From assembly GCF_946480385.1 (NCBI RefSeq), contig NZ_CAMLJP010000157.1:1-11459 (forward strand): 11,459 nucleotides of DNA. Direction: 5' to 3'. Source of the stretch: an uncultured Azospirillum sp. Its GTDB lineage: Bacteria; Pseudomonadota; Alphaproteobacteria; Azospirillales; Azospirillaceae. Of the stretch, positions 1 to 6,673 are shown in pieces; the stretch's first letter is position 1; each line of letters starts with the position of its first letter. A model generated the notes under the pieces. The model had not been told where the DNA came from. It did not search any database and worked only from the letters and a program-made list of their open reading frames with translations. The translations under genes and the position numbers were made by a program.

Positions 1-398
1 CCCTGGGCGAGGGTGACCGGGAAGTCCGGCAGGCGGGCGTCATGGGTGGCGAGGCGCCAAAGGTCGCCGACACGCACGCCAAGCATCATCACCGCGACGA
101 AGATGGTCAGCGGCAGCAGGCGGAAACGGAAATTGCGCGCGCGGGCGCGCAGCCGCTCGGTCAACGGAACACGGGGCGTCGCCGGCTTGCGCGCCTTGGC
201 CTTCGCCTTGCCCTTCTTCGCCGAAGCCTTGGCTGGAACCTTGCCGGCGGCGGGACGCACAGCCGGAAGTTGCGCCTGCTGGGCGGCCAGGGTGGGCGAC
301 GTGCGGACACCGGTCGGGGCGGCGCCGGCCGGGCGGATCACGACCTTGGGTTCGGCACCCGCCGCAGCGGGCTTGCCATCACTGGTGCGCATGATCAT
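1..398 (-). CDS. MotE-like flagellar protein, N-terminal part (runs off the window)
   Basis: The reading frame is open from ATG at 398 to the window edge, giving about 132 residues. It begins with a basic, Ala/Pro/Lys-rich cytoplasmic segment of roughly 80 residues (including a run of KKGKAKAKARK type). A single membrane span follows, LLPLTIFVAVMMLGVRVGDLW, at about residues 92-112. This layout, together with its position after fliM and DUF6468, matches the MotE family, inner-membrane proteins that act as chaperones for periplasmic motor parts such as MotC. The diagnostic coiled-coil C-terminus lies outside the window, so the name rests on the N-terminal layout and context. The start ATG overlaps the TGA of the preceding gene (ATGA at 398-395), which implies translational coupling. 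A second in-frame ATG at 392 is an alternative start. Confidence 0.6.
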   Translation of the reverse strand, partial: MIMRTSDGKPAAAGAEPKVVIRPAGAAPTGVRTSPTLAAQQAQLPAVRPAAGKVPAKASAKKGKAKAKARKPATPRVPLTERLRARARNFRFRLLPLTIFVAVMMLGVRVGDLWRLATHDARLPDFPVTLAQ

Positions 399-1039
399 CC
401 AAGCCCCTTGCCGGCATTCTCGATCGCCTGCAGCAGTTCACGTTCGGCCCTGGACAGGCTCTCGCCGTCCCGGGTGATGGGGTCGCGGGTCTCGGCCGGC
501 GGTTCGGCGCGGGCGGCGGCGCGGCGCGGCGGCGCGTCCAGCCGGGCCGGCGGCGGGGCATGGTCGTCATGGTCGTGGTCGTCCTCGACCGGCAGGCTGC
601 GCAGGGCCGGGCGCGGCGCGACCAGCGGCGCCTTGGCGGGAGCACGCGACGCCAGCGCCGGGGCCACAGCGGCCGGCCGAGCCCCGCTGTCGCGCCGGCC
701 GGCATCACGGCCGCCGTCGCGGTCGCCGACATTGCCCAGCCGGTTGGCCAGCGCGTCAGCCGCCTCGATCATGAACTCCAGCTCGTCGCGCAGGGTCTGC
801 GCCTTGTTGACGGTGCGCTGAAGATCCTCGCCGGTGTCGCTGGCCGCCTTCTTCAGCGTGCGCACGCCGGTCTCCGCCCGCGCCATCGCGTCGTTCAGGC
901 CCTGGATCAGCTCGGCCATCTCGCCGCGGCTCTCGCGCAGCGCGATGATCTGCCGGTTCAGGATGATCGCATAGGCGATGGTCGCGGCCAGCAGGCCGAC
1001 CATCACGACGTCGATGATGATGGAGACCAGCGGACTCAT
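395..1039 (-). CDS. DUF6468 family flagellar-operon membrane protein
   Basis: This 214-residue protein has an N-terminal membrane span (about residues 5-27). A charged helical segment likely to form a coiled coil follows (about 30-105). Then comes a long disordered Ala/Pro/Arg-rich stretch with an acidic His/Asp patch (EDDHDHDDH). It ends in a conserved-looking amphipathic tail (SRAERELLQAIENAG). I recognise it as the DUF6468 type found between fliM and motE in Rhodospirillales. Its biochemical role is not known to me; position suggests a part or assembly helper of the motor. Its ATG overlaps the fliM stop (ATGA, 1039-1036) and its own TGA overlaps the next start, so all three genes are probably translationally coupled. 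Confidence 0.7.
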   Translation of the reverse strand: MSPLVSIIIDVVMVGLLAATIAYAIILNRQIIALRESRGEMAELIQGLNDAMARAETGVRTLKKAASDTGEDLQRTVNKAQTLRDELEFMIEAADALANRLGNVGDRDGGRDAGRRDSGARPAAVAPALASRAPAKAPLVAPRPALRSLPVEDDHDHDDHAPPPARLDAPPRRAAARAEPPAETRDPITRDGESLSRAERELLQAIENAGKGLG

Positions 1040-2109
1040 AGTCTCATGACCTCCTGCTTGGGCAGTTCCTTTTCCAGGCGGACGGCGATGTGCCCGCCCT
1101 TGCGCCCCATCCGCCCCTGGAACATCGACACGTCGCCGCAGCGCAGCTCGATCGCACCGTCGGGGGTGGCGTTCAGCAGGATGCGGGTGCCGACGCGCCA
1201 GTTCAGCACGTCGTGCAGGGTCATCGTCACCTCGTCCAGCACGGCCGACAGATCGACGTCCGTCACCATCAGTTCCGAGGCCAAGTGGGTTTCCCAGATC
1301 GAGTCACGGCCGAACTTTTCGCCCATGAACATCTGGAGCAGCAGCTCACGCACCGGCTCCAGCGTCGCGTAGGGGATCATCAGCTCCAGCCGGCCGCCGC
1401 GATCCTCCATGTCGATGCGCAGCTTGACCAGCACCGCCGCGTTGGCGGGCCGCGCGATGGTGGCGAAGCGCGGGTTGGTCTCCAGCCGGTCGAAGCGGAA
1501 GGTGACGGGCGACAGCGGGTCGAAGGCGGCGGACAGGTCGGACAGCACCACATGGACCATGCGTTCCACGAGGTTGCGTTCGATGGTGGTGTAGGGACGG
1601 CCTTCGATGCGCATCGCCGCCGTGCCGCGCCGGCCGCCCAGCAGCACGTCGACGATGGAATAGATCAGCGCGGAATCGACGACCATCAGGCCGTAATTGT
1701 CCCACTCCTCCGCCTTGAACACCGACAGCATCGCCGGCAGCGGGATGGAGTTCAGGTAATCGCCGAAACGAACCGATGAAATCTGGTCGAGGCTGACCTC
1801 GACGTTGTCGGAGGTGAAGTTGCGGAGCGAGGTGGACATCATGCGGACGAGGCGGTCGAAGACCACCTCCAGCATGGGCAGGCGTTCGTAGTTGACCAGC
1901 GCCGAGTTGACCAGCGCCATGATGCCGGAGTTGTCGCCGTCGCCGGCGCCACCCTGGTCGAAGCCCAGCAGGCTGTCGATCTCGTCCTGGTTCAGGACGC
2001 GCGTCGACCCGCCGCCGCCCATGTCGCCGACATCGCCGCTGTCCTCGGCCAATGCCGCCCATTCGGCGGCAAGCCGTTCCTCTTCGCTCAGTTCACCGGT
2101 GTCGCTCAT
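1036..2109 (-). CDS. fliM: Flagellar motor switch protein FliM
   Basis: FliM is the middle part of the cytoplasmic C-ring. It binds CheY-P and sets the direction of rotation with FliG and FliN. The 357-residue protein shows the CheY-binding peptide LNQDEIDSLLGF at residues 39-50. The middle domain has the GGRRG form of the family's GG motif at 158-162. A C-terminal SpoA (FliN-like) domain covers about 281-350. Unlike enteric FliM, where the CheY peptide is at the extreme N-terminus, an acidic 38-residue extension precedes it, including LSEEERLAAEWAAL and a Gly-rich linker. The gene starts 28 bp after fliL and its stop overlaps the next start, so it belongs to the fliL operon. Confidence 0.97.
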   Translation of the reverse strand: MSDTGELSEEERLAAEWAALAEDSGDVGDMGGGGSTRVLNQDEIDSLLGFDQGGAGDGDNSGIMALVNSALVNYERLPMLEVVFDRLVRMMSTSLRNFTSDNVEVSLDQISSVRFGDYLNSIPLPAMLSVFKAEEWDNYGLMVVDSALIYSIVDVLLGGRRGTAAMRIEGRPYTTIERNLVERMVHVVLSDLSAAFDPLSPVTFRFDRLETNPRFATIARPANAAVLVKLRIDMEDRGGRLELMIPYATLEPVRELLLQMFMGEKFGRDSIWETHLASELMVTDVDLSAVLDEVTMTLHDVLNWRVGTRILLNATPDGAIELRCGDVSMFQGRMGRKGGHIAVRLEKELPKQEVMRL

Positions 2110-2137
2110 CGGCCCTTATCCCCAGCTGACCGGGCCC

Positions 2138-2689
2138 TCACTGGACCAGCATTTCCTTGAACAGCACGTCCTTCACCTTCACCGGATAGGCGGCGGCGGT
2201 GATGCGCAGAAGCAGTTCCTGGCGCAGCCGGTACATGCCGGCCGACCCGCGCAGGTCCTCCAGCCGCAATTCGCGCAGGTAGACCTGGAAGTTGTCGATG
2301 ATGCGCGGCAGCACATGCTCCACCGCACCGACATCCTCCGGCTTCGACAGCTGGATGGAGATCTTGATCTTCAGGAAGGCCGGACGCTTGTTGCCGGTGT
2401 TCAGGTTCACCAGCATGTCCGGCAGATCGTAGAAGATGGGTGCCGCGTGCGGGTCGGCCTTGCCGGCCTCCGCCCCATGCTCGCCCTCCGCGGCGGCGTG
2501 CTCCCCCTCCTCCGCCGGCTTCTCCTTCCCAAGCAGCCCGTCGAGCAGACCGGAGAAATAGACGCCGGCGCCGGCGCCGATCAGCAGGACCAGGGGAAGA
2601 ACGACGAACAGAACCAGCTTCTTGCCGCTGAATTTCTTCCGTGGCAGGCCGTCGGTCGAAAGTTCGCCGGCGTCGGTTTCGGCAGCCAT
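2138..2689 (-). CDS. fliL: Flagellar basal body-associated protein FliL
   Basis: FliL is a single-pass inner-membrane protein that surrounds or supports the stator around the basal body. The 183-residue product has a short cytoplasmic tail, a membrane span at about residues 24-46 (KLVLFVVLPLVLLIGAGAGVY), and an acidic Ala/Glu/His-rich linker. The periplasmic FliL domain follows, with LVNLNTGNKRPAFLKIKISI and a C-terminal LLLRITAAAYPVKVKDVLFKEM-type helix. I chose ATG at 2689, preceded by AGGA at a short spacing. An in-frame GTG at 2716 would add nine residues but has no clear ribosome binding site. It is the first gene of the minus-strand motor operon, and I could not place its promoter with confidence. 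Confidence 0.93.
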   Translation of the reverse strand: MAAETDAGELSTDGLPRKKFSGKKLVLFVVLPLVLLIGAGAGVYFSGLLDGLLGKEKPAEEGEHAAAEGEHGAEAGKADPHAAPIFYDLPDMLVNLNTGNKRPAFLKIKISIQLSKPEDVGAVEHVLPRIIDNFQVYLRELRLEDLRGSAGMYRLRQELLLRITAAAYPVKVKDVLFKEMLVQ

Positions 2690-2858
2690 GACATCCTGGG
2701 ATCGTTCGAGGTGCACAACGGCTCAGGCCTCACCCGCCTGACCAGGTCAAAGCTACTTTTGGGATAGTTAATAACTCCTTTCGAGTGGCGAATGGACCGC
2801 CCCGGACGGGCAGGTTTCCCCCCTCTGTCACCATTTCGGCACGGTTCTTGATTGGGAC

Positions 2859-3069
2859 TGCCCGGCACTCCGCGCCCGGAGTCCGACCGCGACCGCCCGC
2901 AATCCCCTTGGGAGAGGCGAGGCCACGGTCCATCGCCCTGCCGCACCGACCGTGCGGCGGGAACGGGAGAATCTTGCCCGGTCCAACCCGGCAAGGAACG
3001 CCCCTACCCCGGCAGATTCTGCCCGGCACCCCCTGCCCCATGCGGCGGGAACGCCCCCACCTTGCCCGG
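2859..3069. promoter_or_regulatory. Cluster of six CCCGGCA/TTGCCCGG motifs, probable activator sites
   Basis: Copies read TGCCCGGCA at 2859-2867, TTGCCCGG at 2974-2981, CCCGGCAA at 2987-2994, CCCGGCA at 3008-3014, TGCCCGGCA at 3020-3028 and TTGCCCGG at 3062-3069. Together they suggest a near-palindromic site of the type TTGCC-N-GGCAA. They lie about 30 to 240 bp upstream of the sigma-54 promoter, the usual range for enhancer sites of sigma-54 activators. A FlbD-type flagellar activator is the natural candidate by analogy with Caulobacter, but that is inference. Confidence 0.5.
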
Positions 3070-3099
3070 ACTCCGCGGATTTCCAGCACCTCGCGAAGT

Positions 3100-3115
3100 T
3101 GGCACGCTGCCTGCA
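3100..3115 (+). promoter_or_regulatory. Sigma-54 promoter of the flgFGAH operon
   Basis: The sequence TGGCAC-GCTGC-CTGCA matches the sigma-54 consensus TGGCAC-N5-TTGCA at all but one position. GG at 3101-3102 and GC at 3113-3114 are ten bases apart, as required. The predicted transcript start, near 3126, leaves a leader of about 50 nucleotides before flgF. Sigma-54 control of rod and ring genes is known in other Alphaproteobacteria. Confidence 0.8.
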
Positions 3116-3177
3116 ATACCCTTTTCGCCGGTCGGACGCTGTCGCCCGATCCGTTCGCAAGGTGAAGAGGCCGCAAG

Positions 3178-3900
3178 ATGGAAAATTCGATCTACGTCGC
3201 CCTGTCGCGCCAGATGGCGCTGCAACGCCAGCTGGACGTGACGTCGAACAACATCGCGAACATGAACACGACCGGCTACAAGAACCAGCGGATGATGTTC
3301 ACCGAATTCCTGGAAAAGCCCGGCCTGCACGAGAAGGTCAGCTTCGTCCAGGACCGCGCGGTGGTCCGTGACCTCGCCAACGGCGCCATGACCCAGACCG
3401 GCAATCCGCTGGATCTGGCGCTGACCGGCCAGGGTTACTTCACCGTCGATACCGCCAGCGGCCCGCGCTACACCCGCGCCGGCAACTTCCGCCTGAACGA
3501 CCAGCGCCAGCTGGTCGATGCCGGCGGCCTGCCCGTCCTGGCCAACAACGGCCAGCCCATCACCATCCCGGCCGGCACCGGCGACGTGAAGGTCAGCGGC
3601 GACGGCACCGTCGCCACCGAGCTGGGCCCGGTCGGCAAACTGAACATCGTCACCTTCAAGAACGAGCAGCTGATGACCGAGGTCGGCAACGGCCTGTACG
3701 TCAGCGACGAACAGCCGGAGCCGGCCCCGGTCGAGACGAAAGTGGCACAGGGCTTGCTAGAAGGTTCGAACGTGAAGCCCGTCGTCGAGATGACGCAGAT
3801 GATCGAAATCCAGCGTCAGTACATGTCCGCCCAGCGGATGGTCGAGAACGAGCACGAACGTATCCGCACGATGATCCAGCGTCTGGGCCGGACGGCCTGA
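3178..3900 (+). CDS. flgF: Flagellar proximal rod protein FlgF
   Basis: FlgF is a periplasmic rod subunit exported by the flagellar type III system. The 240-residue protein carries the flagellar basal-body rod signature NNIANMNTTGYK at residues 24-35. It has a central beta domain with LDLALTGQGYFTVDTASGPRYTRAGNF. The conserved C-terminal helix region runs from about 195 to the end (EGSNVKPVVEMTQMIEIQRQY). Length and lack of a signal peptide fit the family. The start ATG follows GAAGAGG at a suitable distance. It is the first gene behind the sigma-54 promoter, with flgG 31 bp downstream. The similarity to FlgG is general to rod proteins; the shorter length and gene order decide for FlgF. Confidence 0.96.
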   Translation: MENSIYVALSRQMALQRQLDVTSNNIANMNTTGYKNQRMMFTEFLEKPGLHEKVSFVQDRAVVRDLANGAMTQTGNPLDLALTGQGYFTVDTASGPRYTRAGNFRLNDQRQLVDAGGLPVLANNGQPITIPAGTGDVKVSGDGTVATELGPVGKLNIVTFKNEQLMTEVGNGLYVSDEQPEPAPVETKVAQGLLEGSNVKPVVEMTQMIEIQRQYMSAQRMVENEHERIRTMIQRLGRTA

Positions 3901-3931
3901 ACCAGACCGACGACGAGAGGAGAAGACCACA

Positions 3932-4717
3932 ATGCGCAGCCTCGCCATCGGCGCCACCGGCATGATCGCCCAGCAGCTCAACGTCGAGACGATCTCGAAC
4001 AACATCGCCAACTCGACCACCACCGGCTACAAGAAGCAGCGGGCCGAGTTCCAGGACCTGCTGTACCAGAATTTCCGCCGCATCGGCTCGACCTCGTCGG
4101 ATGCCGGCACCGTGGTGCCGACCGGCGTGCAGGTGGGTGCCGGCGTGCGCGTCGCCGCGGTGGCCCGCGTGCTGGAACAGGGCAACCTGAACATCACCGA
4201 CAACAAGCTGGACGTTGCGATCAATGGCTCGGGCTATTTCCAAGTGACGCTGCCCAGCGGCGACACCGCCTATACCCGGGCCGGCAACTTCAAGCTGTCG
4301 CCGGAAGGCATGATCGTCACCGCCGACGGCTATCCGGTCCAGCCGAACATCACCATCCCGACCGACGCCGTCGACATCTCGATCAACTCGTCGGGCGAGG
4401 TGCTGGTGAAGCTGGACGGCCAGACCGCCACCCAGAATGTCGGCCAGCTCCAGCTCGCCACCTTCGCCAATGCCGCCGGCCTGGAAGCCACCGGCGACAA
4501 CCTGTTCCTGGAATCCGGCGCATCGGGCCAGTCGGTGACCGGCAACCCCGGCGCCCCCGGCTTCGGCCGCGTCACCCAGGGCGCGCTGGAGACCTCCAAC
4601 GTCAACGTGGTGCAGGAGATCACGACCCTGATCACCGCCCAGCGCGCCTACGAGATGAACTCCAAGGTCATCAAGACCACCGACGAGATGATGCAGCAGG
4701 CCAGCCAGATGAAGTAA
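3932..4717 (+). CDS. flgG: Flagellar distal rod protein FlgG
   Basis: FlgG forms the distal rod that crosses the P and L rings and links to the hook. The 261-residue product is of typical length. It starts with MRSLAIGATGMIAQQLNVET and has the rod motif NNIANSTTTGYK at residues 23-34. The family's DLLYQNFR segment, the beta domain with AINGSGYFQVTLPSGDTAYTR, and the C-terminal TSNVNVVQEITTLITAQRAY helix follow. A good ribosome binding site (AGGAG, nine bases before ATG) supports the start. It lies between flgF and flgA in one operon. Confidence 0.98.
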   Translation: MRSLAIGATGMIAQQLNVETISNNIANSTTTGYKKQRAEFQDLLYQNFRRIGSTSSDAGTVVPTGVQVGAGVRVAAVARVLEQGNLNITDNKLDVAINGSGYFQVTLPSGDTAYTRAGNFKLSPEGMIVTADGYPVQPNITIPTDAVDISINSSGEVLVKLDGQTATQNVGQLQLATFANAAGLEATGDNLFLESGASGQSVTGNPGAPGFGRVTQGALETSNVNVVQEITTLITAQRAYEMNSKVIKTTDEMMQQASQMK

Positions 4718-4718
4718 C

Positions 4719-4733
4719 GGCGCCTCCGGCGCC
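4719..4733 (+). other. Small hairpin between flgG and flgA
   Basis: GGCGCC-TCC-GGCGCC can form a perfect six-pair stem with a three-base loop directly after the flgG stop. There is no T-tract, so it is more likely an mRNA stabilising or processing element, or chance in GC-rich DNA, than a terminator. Confidence 0.3.
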
Positions 4734-4765
4734 TCGCTTCAGCCTTCACATCGGGAATTACCGCC

Positions 4766-5539
4766 ATGATCCGCCACCTCGCCAACCGCCGCCTGTCCGC
4801 CCTGATCCTCGGCGCCGCCCTGTTGACCGCTCCGGTCGCGGCGCAGGCCGCCTCGGTTGTGGCCCCGGCTGCCGGCATGGCGGCCCCGGCGCCGGACGTG
4901 GTCTATGGCATGCCGCATGTGGAGGCGGTTCTGTCGGACGCGCTGTCGCGGGTCATCACCGCCGGCCGGCTCCAGATGGAGCTGGACAACCGCGCGGTCG
5001 AGCTGCGCGCCCCCCAGGGCGCCGGCGGGCTGGCGGTGGAGAACCTCTATTACAGCCCGGTCCAGGGCCGCTTCGCCGCCGAGATCGTGGTGACCGGCAG
5101 CCAGGTCCGCCTGCCGGTGTCGGGCCGCGCCTTCGGTGTCGTGCAGATCCCGGTGCTGTCGCGCCGCGTCCTGCCCGGCGACATCATCGGCCCGGGCGAC
5201 ATCGACTGGCAGGACATGCGTGCCGACCAGACCACCAGCGACACCGCCGCCACCGACGCCCAACTGATCGGCATGACGCCCAAGCGCGGCATGTCCACCA
5301 ACCAGCCCGTCCGCCTGCGCGACCTGCAATCGCCGCGCATGGTCGACAAGGGCGCCATGGTCACCATCACCCTGCAAACGCAGTCCATGACGCTGACCAC
5401 CCAGGGCAAGGCCCTGCAGGACGGCGGCAAGGGCGAGGTCATCCGCGTCGTGAACACCCAATCCAACCGCATCGTCGAAGCGACGGTCGCTGGCCCCAAC
5501 GTCGTTGCCGTGGCAAAGCCCGGCACCATCGCGCAGTAA
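4766..5539 (+). CDS. flgA: Flagellar P-ring assembly chaperone FlgA
   Basis: FlgA is a periplasmic chaperone needed to assemble FlgI into the P ring. The 257-residue protein has a Sec signal peptide (hydrophobic SALILGAALLTAPVAA, cleavage expected after AQA at residue 28). A variable N-terminal domain follows, then the SAF-type domain from about 120 to 195 with VVQIPVLSRRVLPGDIIGPGD and the MTPKRGMSTNQPVRLRDL stretch. The C-terminal region (VTITLQTQSMTLTTQGKALQ, GEVIRVVN, NRIVEATVAG) is typical of FlgA. It lies 48 bp after flgG and just before flgH. The ribosome binding site is weak (GGGA), so coupling to flgG translation is possible. Confidence 0.96.
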   Translation: MIRHLANRRLSALILGAALLTAPVAAQAASVVAPAAGMAAPAPDVVYGMPHVEAVLSDALSRVITAGRLQMELDNRAVELRAPQGAGGLAVENLYYSPVQGRFAAEIVVTGSQVRLPVSGRAFGVVQIPVLSRRVLPGDIIGPGDIDWQDMRADQTTSDTAATDAQLIGMTPKRGMSTNQPVRLRDLQSPRMVDKGAMVTITLQTQSMTLTTQGKALQDGGKGEVIRVVNTQSNRIVEATVAGPNVVAVAKPGTIAQ

Positions 5540-5552
5540 GGAGAAAGCTCCA

Positions 5553-6317
5553 ATGTCCGCCACCAAGACCGCCCGTCTGATCCGCTTCGCGATGGTCGCC
5601 GCCGCCGCCACCTCCCTGACCGCCTGCGGCGCCGCCTCGCGCATCGCCGACATCGGCAAGGCCCCGGAGATGTCCAGCATCCAGGACCCGCAGGCCAAGC
5701 CCGGCTACCAGCCGATCAGCCTGCCGATGCCGACCCCGCTGCCGACGGAGCGCAACCCGAACTCGCTGTGGCGGACCGGCGCCAAGGCCTTCTTCAAGGA
5801 CCAGCGCGCAGCCAAGGTCGGCGACATCCTGACGATCAACATCTCCATCGCCGATCAGGCCAAGCTGTCGAACGAGAGCAAGCGGTCGCGTGCCAACACC
5901 GAGACGGCCGGCATGCCGAGCCTGTTCGGCCTGGAGGGCGCCACGCTGAGCCGCGTCCTGCCGGCCGGCGCCTCGGCTTCCAGCCTGGTGGACCTGTCGA
6001 GCGACAGCTCGAACGACGGCAAGGGATCGGTCAATCGCAACGAGCAGATCGACCTGAAGGTGGCGGCGCTGGTGGTTCAATCTCTGCCCAACGGCAATCT
6101 GGTCATCCAGGGTCGCCAGGAGGTCCGCGTCAATTACGAGCTGCGCGACCTGCAGATCCACGGCGTGATCCGTCCGGAAGACATCACCGCCCAGAACACC
6201 ATCAGCTACGAGAAGATCGCCGAGGCGCGCATCTCCTACGGCGGTCGCGGCCAGATCACCGACGTCCAGCAGCCGCGCTACGGCCAGCAGCTGTACGACA
6301 TCATCATGCCGTTCTGA
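5553..6317 (+). CDS. flgH: Flagellar L-ring lipoprotein FlgH
   Basis: FlgH builds the outer-membrane L ring through which the rod passes. The 254-residue precursor has a lipoprotein signal ending in the lipobox LTAC, with the lipidated Cys at residue 25. Family segments follow: VGDILTINISIADQAKLSNE, an internal Gly/Ser-rich part, LPNGNLVIQGRQEVRVN, and the C-terminal GVIRPEDITAQNTISYEKIA with ARISYGGRGQ. I chose ATG at 5553 because AAGGAG lies nine bases upstream, immediately after the flgA stop; an in-frame start at 5505 would lie inside flgA. The gene is complete, so whatever inserted downstream did not damage it. Confidence 0.97.
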   Translation: MSATKTARLIRFAMVAAAATSLTACGAASRIADIGKAPEMSSIQDPQAKPGYQPISLPMPTPLPTERNPNSLWRTGAKAFFKDQRAAKVGDILTINISIADQAKLSNESKRSRANTETAGMPSLFGLEGATLSRVLPAGASASSLVDLSSDSSNDGKGSVNRNEQIDLKVAALVVQSLPNGNLVIQGRQEVRVNYELRDLQIHGVIRPEDITAQNTISYEKIAEARISYGGRGQITDVQQPRYGQQLYDIIMPF

Positions 6318-6673
6318 GGACGTTTCGCGAACCGAACGACGAAAAACGTTGCTGAAACAAGGTCATAGCGGGAGAAATCCCCCTATGGCCGTGTTGCATG
6401 ACGTTTCATGACGAAACCCAGCAAATCCGCCGTTTTCCGACCATTCCCGAAAACTCCATGCAACACGGACGCAACACGGGGCTGCCGATTGTTCGCGCCC
6501 TGTTCCCATGGGAAATTGCTGCCGATCGGTGGGTTGTGCCGGGCTGTTGTTGCCGGGCAGCCACGTCTCCATGGAAGCCACGATCAGCGTGGCGCCCCGC
6601 CCCATACCGCTTCCGGTCAGCCGAATCGGGCAACTTGCTGCACCACCTTCCATGAAGGATATGCGAGGCGAGC
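6318..6673. other. Non-coding junction behind flgH, candidate attachment region
   Basis: This 356-base gap between flgH and the integrase has no credible gene. It contains a long hairpin (6361-6390) and a dense set of short repeats. These are CCGTGTTGCATG at 6389-6400, inverted at 6457-6468; GCAACACGG twice, 11 bp apart (6460-6468, 6471-6479); CATGACG twice, 10 bp apart (6397-6403, 6407-6413); GCTGCCGAT twice (6481-6489, 6518-6526); TGCCGGGC twice (6537-6544, 6551-6558); and AGCCACG twice (6559-6565, 6576-6582), with CGTGGC inverted at 6588-6593. Repeat clusters like this are expected for the arm-type and accessory sites of a lambda-type att region. The crossover core itself cannot be fixed from one junction. 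Confidence 0.45.
6361..6390 (+). terminator. Long GAAA-loop hairpin, possible terminator of the flgF-flgH operon
   Basis: The arms GGTCATAG-C-GGGA (6361-6373) and TCCC-C-CTATGGCC (6378-6390) pair over 12 positions, including one G-U, with a single C-C mismatch, around a GAAA tetraloop. It lies 43 bases after the flgH stop. No T-tract follows, so intrinsic termination is uncertain. It could also be a structural part of the attachment region. Confidence 0.45.

Larger units (their letters stand above)
2690..3177. other. Divergent non-coding region between fliL and flgF
   Basis: This 488-base gap holds no credible gene. It contains the flgF sigma-54 promoter (3100-3115), the CCCGGCA motif cluster (2859-3069) and a 13-base direct repeat TGCGGCGGGAACG at 2953-2965 and 3041-3053. 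An AT-rich island at about 2750-2780 includes the palindrome GTTAATAAC (2767-2775). The island lies close upstream of fliL and may belong to its promoter. A short palindrome TGACCAGGTCA lies between the island and fliL. Confidence 0.7.

Noticed and set aside
42..821. Plus-strand frames over the MotE-like and DUF6468 genes
   Set aside because: They are Arg/Ser/Gly-rich translations without recognisable domains. The minus-strand genes have membrane spans, coupled starts and family context.
2838..2851. Second sigma-54-like site (CGGCAC with TTGA)
   Set aside because: The spacing is right but the essential GC of the -12 element reads GA, and it lies far from flgF.
2991..3004. Minus-strand GG-N10-GC site that could serve fliL by sigma-54
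   Set aside because: The -12 TTGC is good but the -24 half matches poorly, and it would leave a leader of about 290 nucleotides.
4739..5698. 319-codon minus-strand frame opposite flgA and flgH
   Set aside because: It is a GC-rich shadow with low-complexity composition, lying over two well-supported genes that have a signal peptide and a lipobox.
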